A stretch of DNA of 64,000 nucleotides from Piliocolobus tephrosceles (taxonomy: Eukaryota; Chordata; Mammalia; Primates; Cercopithecidae), in NCBI RefSeq assembly GCF_002776525.5, contig NC_045441.1, positions 116,183,831-116,247,830 on the forward strand, in the 5' to 3' direction. The translations under genes and the position numbers were made by a program. Below are positions 24,156 to 34,389 of this stretch, piece by piece. The notes beneath the pieces are model-generated. The model was not told the DNA's origin and searched no databases. It saw nothing but the letters and a program-made list of their open reading frames with translations. Position 1 is the stretch's first letter. Each line of letters starts with the position of its first letter.

Positions 24156-24874
24156 TGAAATCAATGCCTGTTTTATCATCTCGGATGGATCTATTGAAAT
24201 TCAACATGAAATATCAGAAACAGCAAAAATAAGTCATCCTTGGATTTCTGCTATTTTACTTGCCAAGTACAAGAGCATATGGATGGCCACCTCCTCGTGC
24301 TAATGTAAATGCATTCTCCCCGACAGAGTTTTACTCTAGGCAAGGGGAAAAAGGGGGTGGAAGAACACATTTTAATTCAGGGGAACCCACCTGGGTTATC
24401 TTTCACTCTGAATCACCAAATCAAATTATGTAAATTCATCCCCTGTGATGACTACCTACTTCCTTCATATGGTCTCTATGAGTCCTGAGTGAATACAGGA
24501 GAGCTTATACCTTTCATGACTTCGCAAAACAGAGGACTGCTGAGAGGTAGTTATACCTGAAAAGTTACCTAGTTAATCTAGCACCAGAAAATAAACTGAC
24601 AGGTCTTTCAGGGAGCTAATTATTGAGCCTGCTATTTGGTTCACTGACAGGATTGCTTGTTTGTGGGAAGAAACATATTTGTGCATTGCTTTTTCCATTA
24701 CTGCTATTTCTATCATCATAAATAAGAATCAATAGGCCATTTTGCATAGCATATGCTCACCACTATTTAGTATCTGAGTGTCAGTTGTATGCAGGCTAAG
24801 CAGCAGTGCCCCAGCCTCCTGACTGAGAATTAAAACCTAACAAAGAAAACACCTCGAATTCCACAAGACAGTGT

Positions 24875-25010
24875 ATATGTCTTTGTGAGCTCCTTAAGAG
24901 CAAGGGAGGAGTTTGTCTCCTCTATCTGAAGCACAGTGCCTGGCACATGGTGGGCTTCCAAATGTGTAAACAACTAAATGAATAATGAATGAATGGATGG
25001 ATGGATGAAA
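24875..25010 (+). repeat. L2 LINE 3' end and short ATGA/GGAT repeat
   Basis: 'gtgagctccttaagagcaag', 'gaagcacagtgcctggcaca' and 'tggtgggcttccaaatgtgt' are a clear L2 3' end. The terminal ATGA repeat has expanded to AATGAATGAATGGATGGATGG at about 24981-25005, as L2 tails often do. Confidence 0.75.
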
Positions 25011-25107
25011 CAAAGGAAGGTTTTAAGATAGGATGTGGAACCAACTGTACTTACTGGGTCAGTCAAGGGATGTTGTTTTGATAAGGGTAGAGCTATTTAC
25101 AATTCTT

Positions 25108-25394
25108 TTTTTTTTTTTTTTTTTGAGACGGAGTCTCGCTCTGTTGCCCAGGCTGGAGCGCAGTGGCTGGATCTCAGCTCACTGAAAGCTCCGCCTCCCA
25201 AGTTTACGCCATTCTCCTGCCTCAGCCTCCCAAGTAGCTGGGACTACAGGCGCCCAGCTAGGTTTTTGTGTTTTTTAGTAGAGACGGGGTTTCACCGTGT
25301 TAGCCAGGATGGTCTTGATCTCCTGATCTCGTGATCCGCCCGTCTCGGCCTCCCAAAGTGCTGGGATTATAGGCTTGAGCCACCGCGCCCGGCC
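25108..25394 (-). mobile_element. Young AluY with perfect 17-bp target-site duplication
   Basis: A full-length minus-strand Alu begins with a T tract (25106-25124), then 'gagacggagtctcgctctgt', and ends in 'gagccaccgcgcccggcc'. It is flanked by identical 17-base copies of agctatttacaattctt at 25091-25107 and 25395-25411. Low divergence, intact CpGs and the perfect duplication indicate a recent insertion. The 'ggcttgagcc' variant near the end (25372) is one I associate with Old World monkey AluY lineages. Confidence 0.96.
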
Positions 25395-25411
25395 AGCTAT
25401 TTACAATTCTT

Positions 25412-27010
25412 GATGGAGAAAGGAAGGAAAAGACCCGGCCTGAGTCCAGAGGGAGCTGGCTATTGTTTAGCAGCTTAACCCACATACTCAGGTATCTGCA
25501 ATATTCACTATCGGGTCCTCACTATAGAATACAAGAAATCAGAATGATGGTCATTTAAAAAGTAAAGCAAAACCTCTGAAGAAAGACTCTGTACTGCCAA
25601 TGAGAATATTGTTGGACAAAACAAGGTCAAGTAAGGGACTGATCAGAGAAAAGATAAGAATGAGAAAAAATGAGGTGATGAAGGGAGAGGAATTGTGGCA
25701 GAGCCCTGAGTGGGGAATAAGTGTGTGAAAAATGTGTAAAGACAGGGAGAGGATGAAGACGCGATTCTCAAGAGAGTCTGTGGGTGTCTGGGTTTTGGAG
25801 AGTGGAAAGACATTAAGCCTGAGAGTACAATGAGGGAGGAAAAGAGGGAGGGAGAGGTCAGATAAAAGTCTATAAAATAACACCCATCACCACTGATAAC
25901 AAGTATAAAAGAGTCCTTTTCTCTTCTCGAGAAAGACAAAGGGAATTTTAAGTAGGATTAAGTAGTAGTAGCTTTCAGAACTCAGCAGCTCTCAGAAGCA
26001 ATAATAACTACATAAATAGCTAAGTGGATGGTAGGAATTACCTCACTTGAAATTTGGCCAGCAAATCAAAAGTTAGCAGTAATATCACATCTTTTTGAAA
26101 GCTTTCCTGAGATTCTAGAGGGGAAAATTATCTCAGAAAACTGTTTCTACTGAGTAAATTTCAGGAAGAAATGCTCCTCACTGCTTGAAGATGTTCTGTC
26201 TCTGGAAAACTGGTAAGACAGAAGGCCCTCCCTGCTGGGAAGCACTCTCTCATCCATGTAAATACATTGCCAATATTGCCCCAGTGGAAGCAAATAATTA
26301 CATTCGCAGATTATCGTCGCCTAATGTAAAATTTTACTCAACACATATGACCTATCAATGATGTTCTGAATGCACAAAAAAAGGGGCCCATGGATATCTC
26401 ACTTTCAGAGAGTGCCTTAACTTTTTGACTCATTGCAGGTAGTTAAAATGTAAACTTTTTAAGGCCACATTTTAAAACACTTTGCAAATGCCAGACACCT
26501 CTACTCATGAACCTCCTGTAAATTTTTCAAGTACATTTGACCACTAACATGCCAGATCATCTTCCCCGCTCCCCTAAAACAGAGATGAAAACTGGGTATA
26601 ATGGTAATTTGGGGGGCAAATATCTTCTCTCATCATCTGAAAATTGTCATATGTTGCTTTTTTAAAAAATTAAATTAGTGTTATTTGTTTTCTACCCAGA
26701 GACAAGTTATTTTGGTATCACCCACAATGGAATTTGCATGAAAATCTGTTTATTGACCCAGTTCCCCAGGGGTACATTTGCCCTAGCACTTGGAGTAAAC
26801 ACCATTTTCATTGCACTAGAAATAGTTCTAATTGGACAAATTGTTATAATTTTAGCAACACCCAAATAAATCAAAGGAATTGGAGGCAGACATGCCACAG
26901 AATCTGGATTTGATCACAAACCAGTATTTGTGCGTGAAATAAAAGTCTAGTCATATACCATCTACAGATGCTAAAGGAACAGCTACATACCTTGAATGAA
27001 CTTAGAAAAA
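25412..27010. other. GRM8: Intronic sequence, nothing recognised
   Basis: A purine-rich stretch lies at about 25560-25860. No exon, RNA gene or confident repeat was seen. The paired open frames at 26678-26869 plus and 26707-26898 minus overlap each other and have no recognisable product. Confidence 0.5.
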
Positions 27011-27011
27011 A

Positions 27012-27261
27012 AATTTTTTAAATGTACTTTAAGCTCTGGGATACGCGTGCAGAACATGCAAGTTTGTTACATAGGTATACATGTGCCATTGTGGTTTGCT
27101 GCACCTATCAACCCGTCATCCAGGTTTTAAGCCCCCAATGCATTAGATATTTGGCCTAATTCTCTCCCTCCCCTTGCCCCAAACCCGACAGGCCCCAGTG
27201 TGTGATGTTCCCCTCCCTGTGTCCATATGTTCTTATTGTTCAACTCCCACTTACAAGTTTG
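27012..27261 (-). repeat. L1 3'-UTR fragment
   Basis: The minus-strand L1 3' end is clear: 'gtactttaagctctgggata', 'ttgttacataggtatacatg', 'caggccccagtgtgtgatgt', 'ttgttcaactcccacttaca'. Only about 250 bp of the element remain. It is more diverged than the L1 at 6583-8963. Confidence 0.9.
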
Positions 27262-27559
27262 AAAAAAAAAGAAAGAAAATATGAGTTCAGAGAAACTGGT
27301 TGTTCTGAAAACAGCCTATTGAAAAGTTATGTGACTGGTTAACTGTGTGTATGTGTGTGTATGAGTTCATCCATTTCATTAACTGGGGTATTTTCACTAA
27401 TACAGTCTAAATAACAGGAAATGAATTTATAGAGAATCAAACAATAACATTCAGAGCTCAAAGTTAAGCATAGTATAAAATATATCTCAGTGGAAAGCAC
27501 GTAAGTGTCTAAATTCTCCTTCCAAACCCTTCTATAAACTCTGTATTTTCCATTATCCC

Positions 27560-28660
27560 TTGACATGTATCATCCTCTCCAAGAAGCTGGACCTTTTTAC
27601 TGCTGTTCACATACCTCCACGTCATGCCCTACTCTATGCCTTTGTCCTGCTCACTCCCCCTTTCCTCTCATCTTGGATGTCTTTCCCAAATCCTTCTTGT
27701 CATCAAACACTCATCTCCTCCACAGAGCTTTGGATTTTACAATGTTAACTTACACACATTTTCTGAACTTCTCTAATTATCTATATCCAAATTTAGCATT
27801 TAATCATAGAACTCTCCTCTCTGATTACATATGTTTGTGTGTATCTTTTTTCCCTCAACCAAATCACATGAGTTAAAGGTAACACTGGTCTTTAATGCCT
27901 CTCCTTAAAGTTTCCATCAAGCTCCTACTCTGCATTTAATCTCTTTCACTAGTTATCCCTTCTCTTTTCTTTTTTTGAAAACATGCTTAAATGTGCCCTA
28001 TCCTGAAGAAATCTCCTCAATTCTTTCTCAAGCTCTCCCACCATATCTACTTTCTTTCCCTCAAAACTTCTTGAAACAGCATCCCTTCCTCTACTTCTGT
28101 TCTCTCTCAATCCCTCCAATTTGGTTACCCAGGCACACCCTTCTCTCTCAGCCACAGATCTCTGCAGCACTGAATCCTCATACACAGTCTTTCTCCTGGA
28201 GACTGGGACAACCTTGACTCCCGCATCATCTCCTTCCCCCAAGCCCAGCATTCTCTGTGTTCTTTCCTGGTTCCTGCCCTTGAATTCTCAGTCATCACTC
28301 CTCATCTTTCCTCAGTCTCCCACGGCAATTGCATCTCTGCTTTTGTTTTTAACTTCGAAATCTCCAAGACTCCCTAATCTCAAATCTTAGAACTCTCTGT
28401 GGGGTCCCAGACCTAATGCTGCCACCTGCTGGCCAGTTCCATGGGGCTATCTCAGAACAAAATTCAAGTTTATTCCCAAACACCTAACCATTTTATTTAC
28501 TTTATTTTTCCTCTGTTAACTAATCACATCACCATTTTCCTAGACCTCCCTGATAGAGGTTTAACATCAGCATCCTCCATGACTTAACGATCTTTGCCCC
28601 CAGCATCAACCACTCAGCATGTACTATAAATATAACGCTACCTACCAGAGCGTCTGTCCT
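27560..28660 (+). repeat. C/T-rich L2-like relics
   Basis: The stretch contains L2-like phrases such as 'catgccctactctatgcctt', 'tcatcaaacactcatctcct' and 'ccacagagctttggatttta', and stays C/T-rich to about 28400. Assignment beyond 'probably LINE-derived' is not secure. Several short open frames (27565-27876, 27975-28217, 28121-28390, 27949-28251 minus) arise from the composition bias. Confidence 0.4.
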
Positions 28661-28680
28661 CTGCGTTATATCCCTACCTA

Positions 28681-28684
<4 letters not shown>

Positions 28685-28718
<34 letters not shown>

Positions 28719-29002
28719 CGTGACCCAGTCTCACTCTGTCGCCCAGGCTGAAGTGCAGTGGCGTGATCTCGGCTCACTGCAACCTCCATCTCCCGGGTTC
28801 AAGCAATTCTTCTGCCTCAGCCTCCCAAGCAGCTGGGACTACAGGCGCCCGCCACCACGCCAGGCTAATTTTTTGTATTTTTAGTAGAGACGGGTTTTCA
28901 CCGTGTTGCCCAGGCTGGTCTCGAACTCCTGAGCTCAGGCAATCCGCCCACCTCGGCCTGCCAAAGTGCTAGGATTACAGGCGTGCACCACCGTGCCCGG
29001 CC
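28685..29002 (-). repeat. Alu SINE with 34-base T tract
   Basis: A T34 run at 28685-28718 is the reversed A-tail. It is followed by 'gacccagtctcactctgtcg' and a complete two-arm Alu ending in 'ccgtgcccggcc'. Flanking copies cctacctagctctt (28673-28686) and cctagttagctctt (29003-29016) agree at 12 of 14 positions and look like a diverged target-site duplication. Confidence 0.94.
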
Positions 29003-29016
29003 CCTAGTTAGCTCTT

Positions 29017-29715
29017 CTTAGACCATGACTGCCTGTCCCCAGCATACTGAATGAGACCTCACCGACCTGCCTCCATTTTCTCCCCTGAATCCCAATCCTC
29101 CTGACACTTCTGCCAGGCAAATCTTCTTGAACCAAGTGTCTGAGCAATTCTCTAGATGAGGAGCCTCAAGACATTGTGTCCTATTGGTAGAATAAAGCCC
29201 AAATTCCTCAACTCTGGAACTTCTAGAAAAAAACTTCAAGGCCATGCATGACCTGGCTGCAGACTATCACCATAGCCTCGGTTGGCACCACGCTTCCTCT
29301 CGCGATATTCACTCTGGCTCCAACCTCCCTGAACTTTTTTTTTTTTTTCCTTTACTTTGAACAAAAGAGCCTTTCTCCGGCGCTAGAGCTTGTCATGCAC
29401 TCCTGTCATATTTTTACACAGCTGACCTCTTCTTGTCACTCAGGTCTTACCTCAAATGTCACCTCCTCTGGCAAAGCATACTCGGACCACACAATCTAAT
29501 TACCTTCCTCCTCCTAATACCCAGGTGAGTCTTTCACAGTTAATCTGTTGTATTTCTTCTAAGCACATCTCAGCATCTGAACGCATCTGTTCATTTATGT
29601 TTATTACGGAGTGTCCGTCTCCGCACACTCAAATGTAAGCCCCATGCGCATGAATATTGCCTTTCTTCACTCAGCTCAGCTCCTGGAAAAGTGCTTGGCA
29701 CACGGAAGCCTGAAA
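29017..29715 (+). repeat. L2 LINE relic
   Basis: Clear L2 phrases occur in order: 'gaataaagcccaaattcctc', 'aaggccatgcatgacctggc', 'gtcttacctcaaatgtcacc', 'aatgtaagccccatgcgcat', 'ctggaaaagtgcttggcaca'. The Alu at 28685 probably split a larger L2 that begins upstream. Open frames at 29018-29895 are derived from it. Confidence 0.7.
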
Positions 29716-30143
29716 TCAGATTCCTCCACAGCGTGGCACCCATTTCCACCTCCTTATTCTGTCTCTGTTTATATGTCTGTGCTAGCTTTTAGCACATTAC
29801 ATCTTTTATTTGAACAGCTATTTCCAAAGAAAGTGAGGAGGAGGGAAAGGAGGACATATCAAAGTCTGGGGGTGGCGGGGTACAAGAAGGAATGAATCAT
29901 GTCTGAAACACACATTCAAGTTGCGTAGTTTTCAGTGTAAAGGATTTGTGCATTTTTGTTAAAATTGACCCTTATGTTGCATGTTTTTGATTCTACTATA
30001 AGAAATATTCTTTAATTTTCATTTTCTATGTGCTAGTTTCTAATATATGTATTAAAAATGAAATGTTTACATTGACCTCATGGCTGTAACCTTGCTAAAT
30101 TTACTACTCAGTTCTAGGTAACTTTTAAAATTATGTGGTTTTG
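29716..30143. other. GRM8: Intronic sequence, nothing recognised
   Basis: A short purine-rich stretch lies at 29830-29890. No exon, RNA gene or repeat is recognised. Confidence 0.5.
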
Positions 30144-30450
30144 GGCCAGGCACAGTGGCTCATGCCTGTAATCCCAGCACTTTGGGAGGCTGAGGTGGGC
30201 AGATCACAAGGTCAGGAGTTTGAGACCAGCCTGGCCAATATGGTGAAACCCCATCTCTACTAAAAATACAAAAATTAGCCGGGTGTAGTGGCACGCGCCT
30301 GAAGTCGCAGCTAGTCAGGAGGCTGAGGCAGGAGAATCGCTTGAAACCAGAAGGCGAAGGTTGCAGTGAGCCAAGATTGCGCCACTGCACTCCACTCCAG
30401 CCTGGGCAAAGGAGCAAAACTCCGTCTCAAAAAAAAAAAAAAAAAAAAAA
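30144..30450 (+). repeat. Alu SINE, plus strand
   Basis: A complete two-arm Alu runs from 'ggccaggcacagtggctcat' to 'actccgtctc', with an A22 tail ending at 30450. A small duplication gives 'cactccactccag' in the right arm. It lies about 580 bases downstream of GRM8 exon C in the transcript direction, in the antisense orientation to the gene. Open frames on the minus strand at 30160-30506 are Alu-derived. Confidence 0.94.
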
Positions 30451-31032
30451 TGCAGTTTGTTCCTATGTGCACAATCATCTGAAAATATAGTTTTAATCAT
30501 ATTCAAAATTCAAAAATGCTTATTCAATATCATTATTATTTTTAAGCACAAGCTATGGAAAGTAAGGCATCAAAAAATCATGCACGTTTCAGGATAGCTA
30601 CTATGCAGGATTTAAGAAAACAATAGTATTATAGGGGACAGGGATTAAAATAGTTGAAAAATACTGTCTTATAGGAACTTATTATGATGCATATTACATT
30701 TTGAACTCTTGGAGAGCAATATCATGTCTTGTTTATTTGTCTGTATTCCAGCAAACCTAATAAAGTACATTTTCCAAAGTAGACAATAAAAGTTTTCCAG
30801 ATACCCCAGTACTATATGCATGGTATATGTTCAATAAAATCTTGCTGATCGATTGAAAGAACCAATAAGCAAATTTAAGTTTGTTGAATGATCAGTGTAT
30901 GCTCAGCCCTGCTGAGACACTATAACAAGAAGACACACAAAAAAATAGAAAATACACTCATCGTTATCCATAAACATCATTTATCAGGTAATGCTGAAAC
31001 AAATGCACCACAGAAAACATTTGAGTGGTTAC
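30451..31032 (-). other. GRM8: GRM8 intron immediately after exon C
   Basis: This begins at the donor GTAACC (31032 downward) of exon C and continues toward lower coordinates. No repeat is recognised between the exon and the Alu at 30144-30450. Confidence 0.8.
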
Positions 31033-31170
31033 CTGTGCATTTCTTTATATGACTGTTCCTTTTCCCATGTGATCCTAACTTGCAGCCAAAATTCTCCTCC
31101 CAAAATTCTGCAAACCACACATTTCTTCGATTGTTGGCAAGAGTTCGGCTTCTAAAGTATCGATCAAATC
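31033..31170 (-). CDS. GRM8: GRM8 exon C: ligand-binding domain, about residues 340-385
   Basis: GRM8 encodes metabotropic glutamate receptor 8, a presynaptic class C G-protein-coupled receptor. It couples to Gi/o and damps transmitter release. This 138-base exon follows an acceptor TAG at 31171-31173 and ends at donor CAG|GTAACC (31032). With the last base of the previous exon it completes a Gly codon and then encodes 45 residues from FDRYFRSRTL through GSHGKRNSHIKKCT, ending one base into the next codon. Both boundaries are phase 1, so the exon is frame-neutral. By numbering from the known Asp309/Lys314 it covers about 341-385, the hinge side of the Venus-flytrap domain. Two cysteines at about 369 and 384 would form the local disulfide known in this family (inference). 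The (AC)n run at 31272-31302 lies 101-132 bases upstream in the transcript. Confidence 0.96.
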
Positions 31171-31269
31171 CTATTTCAAAGGAGAAAGGTAAGATTTTAA
31201 TATTCTTTCAAAATTAAATATTGTCAGAACTTTCAAATGGACATTATATTGTGATCACTGCATGAAAAG

Positions 31270-31271
<2 letters not shown>

Positions 31272-31302
<31 letters not shown>
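31272..31302 (+). repeat. (AC)n microsatellite, (UG)n on the GRM8 transcript
   Basis: About fifteen AC units. On the GRM8 transcript strand it reads (UG)n. It sits 101-132 bases upstream of the exon C acceptor, a position where UG repeats can bind TDP-43-type splicing regulators (family knowledge; no site-specific evidence). Confidence 0.95.
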
Positions 31303-31303
<1 letters not shown>

Positions 31304-32082
31304 CAAATGAGAGAAAGCCAGTACCCCATAAACAAGGCTTCTCTTATGGCAAAAGCCAAGGAGGGTCAATGGACAATCCCCCCGCACCATCACCACTACT
31401 CAAGCACCTGGATCTATGAATAAGTACAACAGGAAAGCCTGGTATCAGTGTCCTTCTTATACCCTCCCCTACTCTACGTCTCCCAGAGGCAGGAACCAGT
31501 GACTTCATGCTGAATCCTGAATACTCAGAACCCAACTTAAACTTCCTTCATTCTTTCCTCTTTCCTAGCAGGGATCAATGTTCCAGACTTTCCTGTGTTT
31601 CCACATACTTCAAAATTTCTCCCTCCTGTATGTTCTGTTTTCAGCTAATTCAATATAGCAGTCATGTTAATGTCATCTTATGGAGTCATGGGTAAGAGAA
31701 CTCAAGTGTCAGTTTGCTCAGGTAACCACTTTAATGAAGGGAGACCCCCTGGAAATAATGCCTTACTCCAAAGGATAATGTTAAAAGTGAGAATTTCAGT
31801 TACTGTCAAACTGATTGGAAAATATGTTTAGAAGATAGACTGCCTCTCAGGATGCTCCAAGTCTTTCCTGTTGCATTTATTTATCCATAGGATAGGCCCA
31901 GCATCATATATTCATTTTCTATAAATCAAGCATCTTCCCTCCAACAATGCTATGACTACCATAAATGCCCATGGAAATAAGCAAACTCAAACTCAAAGTG
32001 CAATTACTAACATAATGGAAGTAGCTGACTATGGCCTTTTTCTTAAAAAAAAAATCTAATGGGGACTCTTTCCTAAATACAC

Positions 32083-32165
32083 ATACACACTATATAAATA
32101 TAATAAATACGTGTGTGTATATATATAATACATATGTGTGTGTGTATATATATGCATGTGCATGC
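32083..32165. repeat. Mixed TG/TA alternating tract
   Basis: Alternating purine-pyrimidine sequence: ACACATACACACTATATA, then GTGTGTGTATATATATA, then ATGTGTGTGTGTATATATAT (quoted in pieces). Such tracts are length-unstable and can form Z-DNA or cruciform structure. It starts about 158 bases downstream of the exon B donor in the transcript. Confidence 0.85.
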
Positions 32166-32322
32166 TGGTTTAAATACTGGTCTTGACAATTCTGCCACCA
32201 AAGCTAAAATTTGTATTAAGTCATCAGTAATGAGTGCATTTCCTCATATTATGATACTCCAATTTTGCCTTTGAGTTTAGATCCAACTGCAATGAAACAA
32301 ACTCTCTATGGTGCATTCTTAC

Positions 32323-32477
32323 CATCAATTGATGTTCGTTTGGGCAAAATTGTCACAGCCCCTTCTGCAATCTCCTCTTGCTGATAGACAGGTGCTATTT
32401 TGGATCCCCAACTATCTGAGCCAATCCAGAGAAAATGCCCACTTTGGTTTAGTTTTTTTGCTGCTTCCAATATCCTC
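32323..32477 (-). CDS. GRM8: GRM8 exon B: agonist-contact segment, about residues 288-340
   Basis: This 155-base exon begins at acceptor CTATAG (32478-32479 AG). Its first base G joins the AG of exon A to complete Arg. It then encodes 51 residues including RILEAAKKLNQSGHF, WIGSDSWGSKIAPVY and AVTILPKRTSID. It ends one base into the next Gly codon at the strong donor ATG|GTAAGA. In GSDSWGSK the Asp and Lys correspond to Asp309 and Lys314 of human mGlu8, known to contact glutamate. LNQSG carries an N-glycosylation sequon at about Asn298. The codon ACA gives Thr in KRTSID, where I remember Ala in human GRM8. The incoming phase is 2 and the outgoing phase 1, so skipping this exon alone shifts the frame. 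The short open frame at 32308-32499 on the plus strand is its shadow. Confidence 0.97.
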
Positions 32478-32908
32478 CTATAGGAATAAAAATAAATAAT
32501 GCATATCACATGTATTAAACATACCACAATTATGAATATTACAAGAACAGCTTTGGGAAGTTGTATACACTCAGTAGGTCACTGTTGAACAATTAAGATG
32601 ATCATTCTAACTGCCCACGTCTTACCATCTCCTAAAGGCAATATAGCAGAGACTAACTCCAACACATATTAATTAGCCTTACCCTTAACCTCATTCACAT
32701 GATTCTGTCTATCACCCTTGTTTGTCTTATCTCATTCAGTCCCCAAGTTTTACTCTGTAGGTATTTCAGATTTACAAACTACAAGGCAGCAGAAGGCAGT
32801 CTGTTATTGGAAGGGAATTACAAGCTTTTATGTTGAACATGAAATATGTTAGAAAGAGGATATGGGACACAAATCTGACCCTACATACAGAAGAAAAGTA
32901 ATCAGCAC
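32478..32908 (-). other. GRM8: GRM8 intron between exons A and B (431 bp)
   Basis: The intron starts at the atypical donor GTGCTG (32908 downward) and ends at AG 32479-32478. No repeat is recognised. The acceptor side has a weak, A-interrupted pyrimidine tract (TTATTTATTTTTATTCCTATAG). Confidence 0.93.
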
Positions 32909-33044
32909 CTGATGTCATCCTCATTGGCAAACATAATCACTGCTCGAGCATTAGGTGTTTCTAGCAGACGTTTGATAATTTTTTCAAATTCTCCAGGTCT
33001 TGGTTCACGTGGGATTTTCTGTGACTGAGCAATGCAAACACCAC
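32909..33044 (-). CDS. GRM8: GRM8 exon A: ligand-binding domain, about residues 243-288
   Basis: This 136-base exon starts after acceptor AATAG (33046-33045 AG). Its first two bases GT complete a Gly codon. It encodes 44 residues, from GVCIAQSQKIPREPRPGEF through KRLLETPNARAV to FANEDDI, and ends AG within an Arg codon finished by exon B. The text matches group III mGlu receptors and specifically GRM8. Cys at about 246 is the lobe-2 cysteine that in relatives pairs with the cysteine-rich domain (family inference). The acceptor has an 18-base uninterrupted U tract, and the donor CAG|GTGCTG departs from consensus at +4 and +5. Incoming phase 1, outgoing phase 2: skipping A alone shifts the frame, but skipping A and B together (291 bases) keeps it. 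The preceding coding exon is not in the window. Confidence 0.97.
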
Positions 33045-33046
33045 CT

Positions 33047-33082
33047 ATTAAAAAAAAAAAAAAAAAAGGCGGGGGGAGGGGA
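33047..33082 (-). promoter_or_regulatory. GRM8: Polypyrimidine tract and acceptor of GRM8 exon A
   Basis: On the transcript strand the region reads CCCCTCCCCCCGCC, then T18 (the A run at 33050-33067), then AATAG at the exon edge. It is an unusually long homopolymeric pyrimidine tract directly at a 3' splice site, and mononucleotide runs of this length vary between individuals. Confidence 0.85.
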
Positions 33083-34389
33083 TGATTCAGGAAGAGCATT
33101 TATTTAATTAGCAAACTCAATTAGCTACTTTATAAAAGCACATAATTCTGTATGAATATTATTTCTCAAAATATGTGTCACTCTCACCTATTAAGAGCAA
33201 TTGTGTTTGTTTGCATTATAATATATTCACCAAATAAATGACAATAATTATTAATCAGACATGGGTTTCTTTCCCAAAATTTAAACATTATTTTTGTGGA
33301 TATATCTAAGAAAACCAAGATGTATAAGATGTGTGATGAGAGTCAAAAGGTGGAAAGAGGAAGGGCTGTTGTGATTTATGCAACATAAACCAAAGAACAA
33401 GTGACAGAATTAATAAAAGTATGAGTATGTCTTATAGTTGAGACCCTTATTAAGCAGCAAGGTCCTTTTGCTACTTTTATTTACTAGTAGACTTCTCTTA
33501 AAGTTAATTAAAGTTAATTTCATTGTATAGCTAATAGGACTGCAGCAAGATCCTCACACATCAGCCTAACAATGTCTTATGAGACAAGTGTTCTTCAAGA
33601 CTATATAAGACACAGGCAAACCCCAAAGATGCCAACTCTTGATTGACATACATCTCCACTATGAAAATGGCAGAAATACCATCTCATTTTCACTGTAAAT
33701 AAAAAGAAAGAACCCTTATTTTGGCCTCTCCTTCTTAGGCAATGAGGGACAAAAGAGAAAAGTATAGAAAAGATCTCTGCCTCTGAGCTGGGGTAGGAGC
33801 AGAAGAAAGAGGTTCCCCCAATTGCAGTGGAACAGAGAGATAACATTCTGAAACTAGATGAGAAAGCAATATTAGCAATAGGTTTCAATTGCATTATGGT
33901 ATAAACAGTATTTTTTGAAGTCAGCTAAGAATTAAATCACCATTTATAGCATTGCTTCAGTAGGCAAAGGCATTTTTACTTCCAAACAATTGACAATGCA
34001 CTCAGTCATCCAACTGTTATTGGATGCCATTATACTCTATGCACTGGGCTCAACATTGGAAATGCACAGTCTAATCCAGGAGTTACCATCTAGTCTGGGA
34101 AACAGGCATTTGAATCAGTTACCATGGAATAGATAATAAAGTATATAATTAATAGGATATTCAATATAATCAGAACACAGAAGGAGGAGTAACTAAAGTG
34201 CTTGAGGGAGCTGAATTTTAAAGAGCAAATATACATCCATGTGGGGACAAAGTGGAACATGTCTGTTGGAGGCCAAAGTATGTAAAAACCTAGCACAATC
34301 ATGGCCTGTGGTAGAGACTGGCTGGGTCTGAAGTTGGAAACAATGACCAAGTCCAGCTTGAGAATGGCTTTGTTAGACATGCCACATTC
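33083..34389 (-). other. GRM8: GRM8 intron upstream of exon A
   Basis: Mostly unassigned. At 34000-34200 the words 'tggatgccattatactctat', 'gcactgggctcaacattgga' suggest the same ancient LINE-type relic as at 13600. Open frames at 33601-33894 and 34090-34380 on the minus strand do not match GRM8 or any product I know. Confidence 0.55.

Larger units (their letters stand above)
31171..32322 (-). other. GRM8: GRM8 intron between exons B and C (1152 bp)
   Basis: The intron has GT (32322-32321, GTAAGA) and AG (31172-31171) ends on the minus strand. It contains two dinucleotide tracts, at 31272-31302 and about 32083-32165. No transposon is recognised in it. This is a short intron for a gene whose other introns in the window exceed 30 kb. 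Confidence 0.92.

Noticed and set aside
26678..26898. Overlapping open frames on both strands (63 codons each)
   Set aside because: Hydrophobic plus-strand peptide without start context or family resemblance; both-strand openness is a composition effect.
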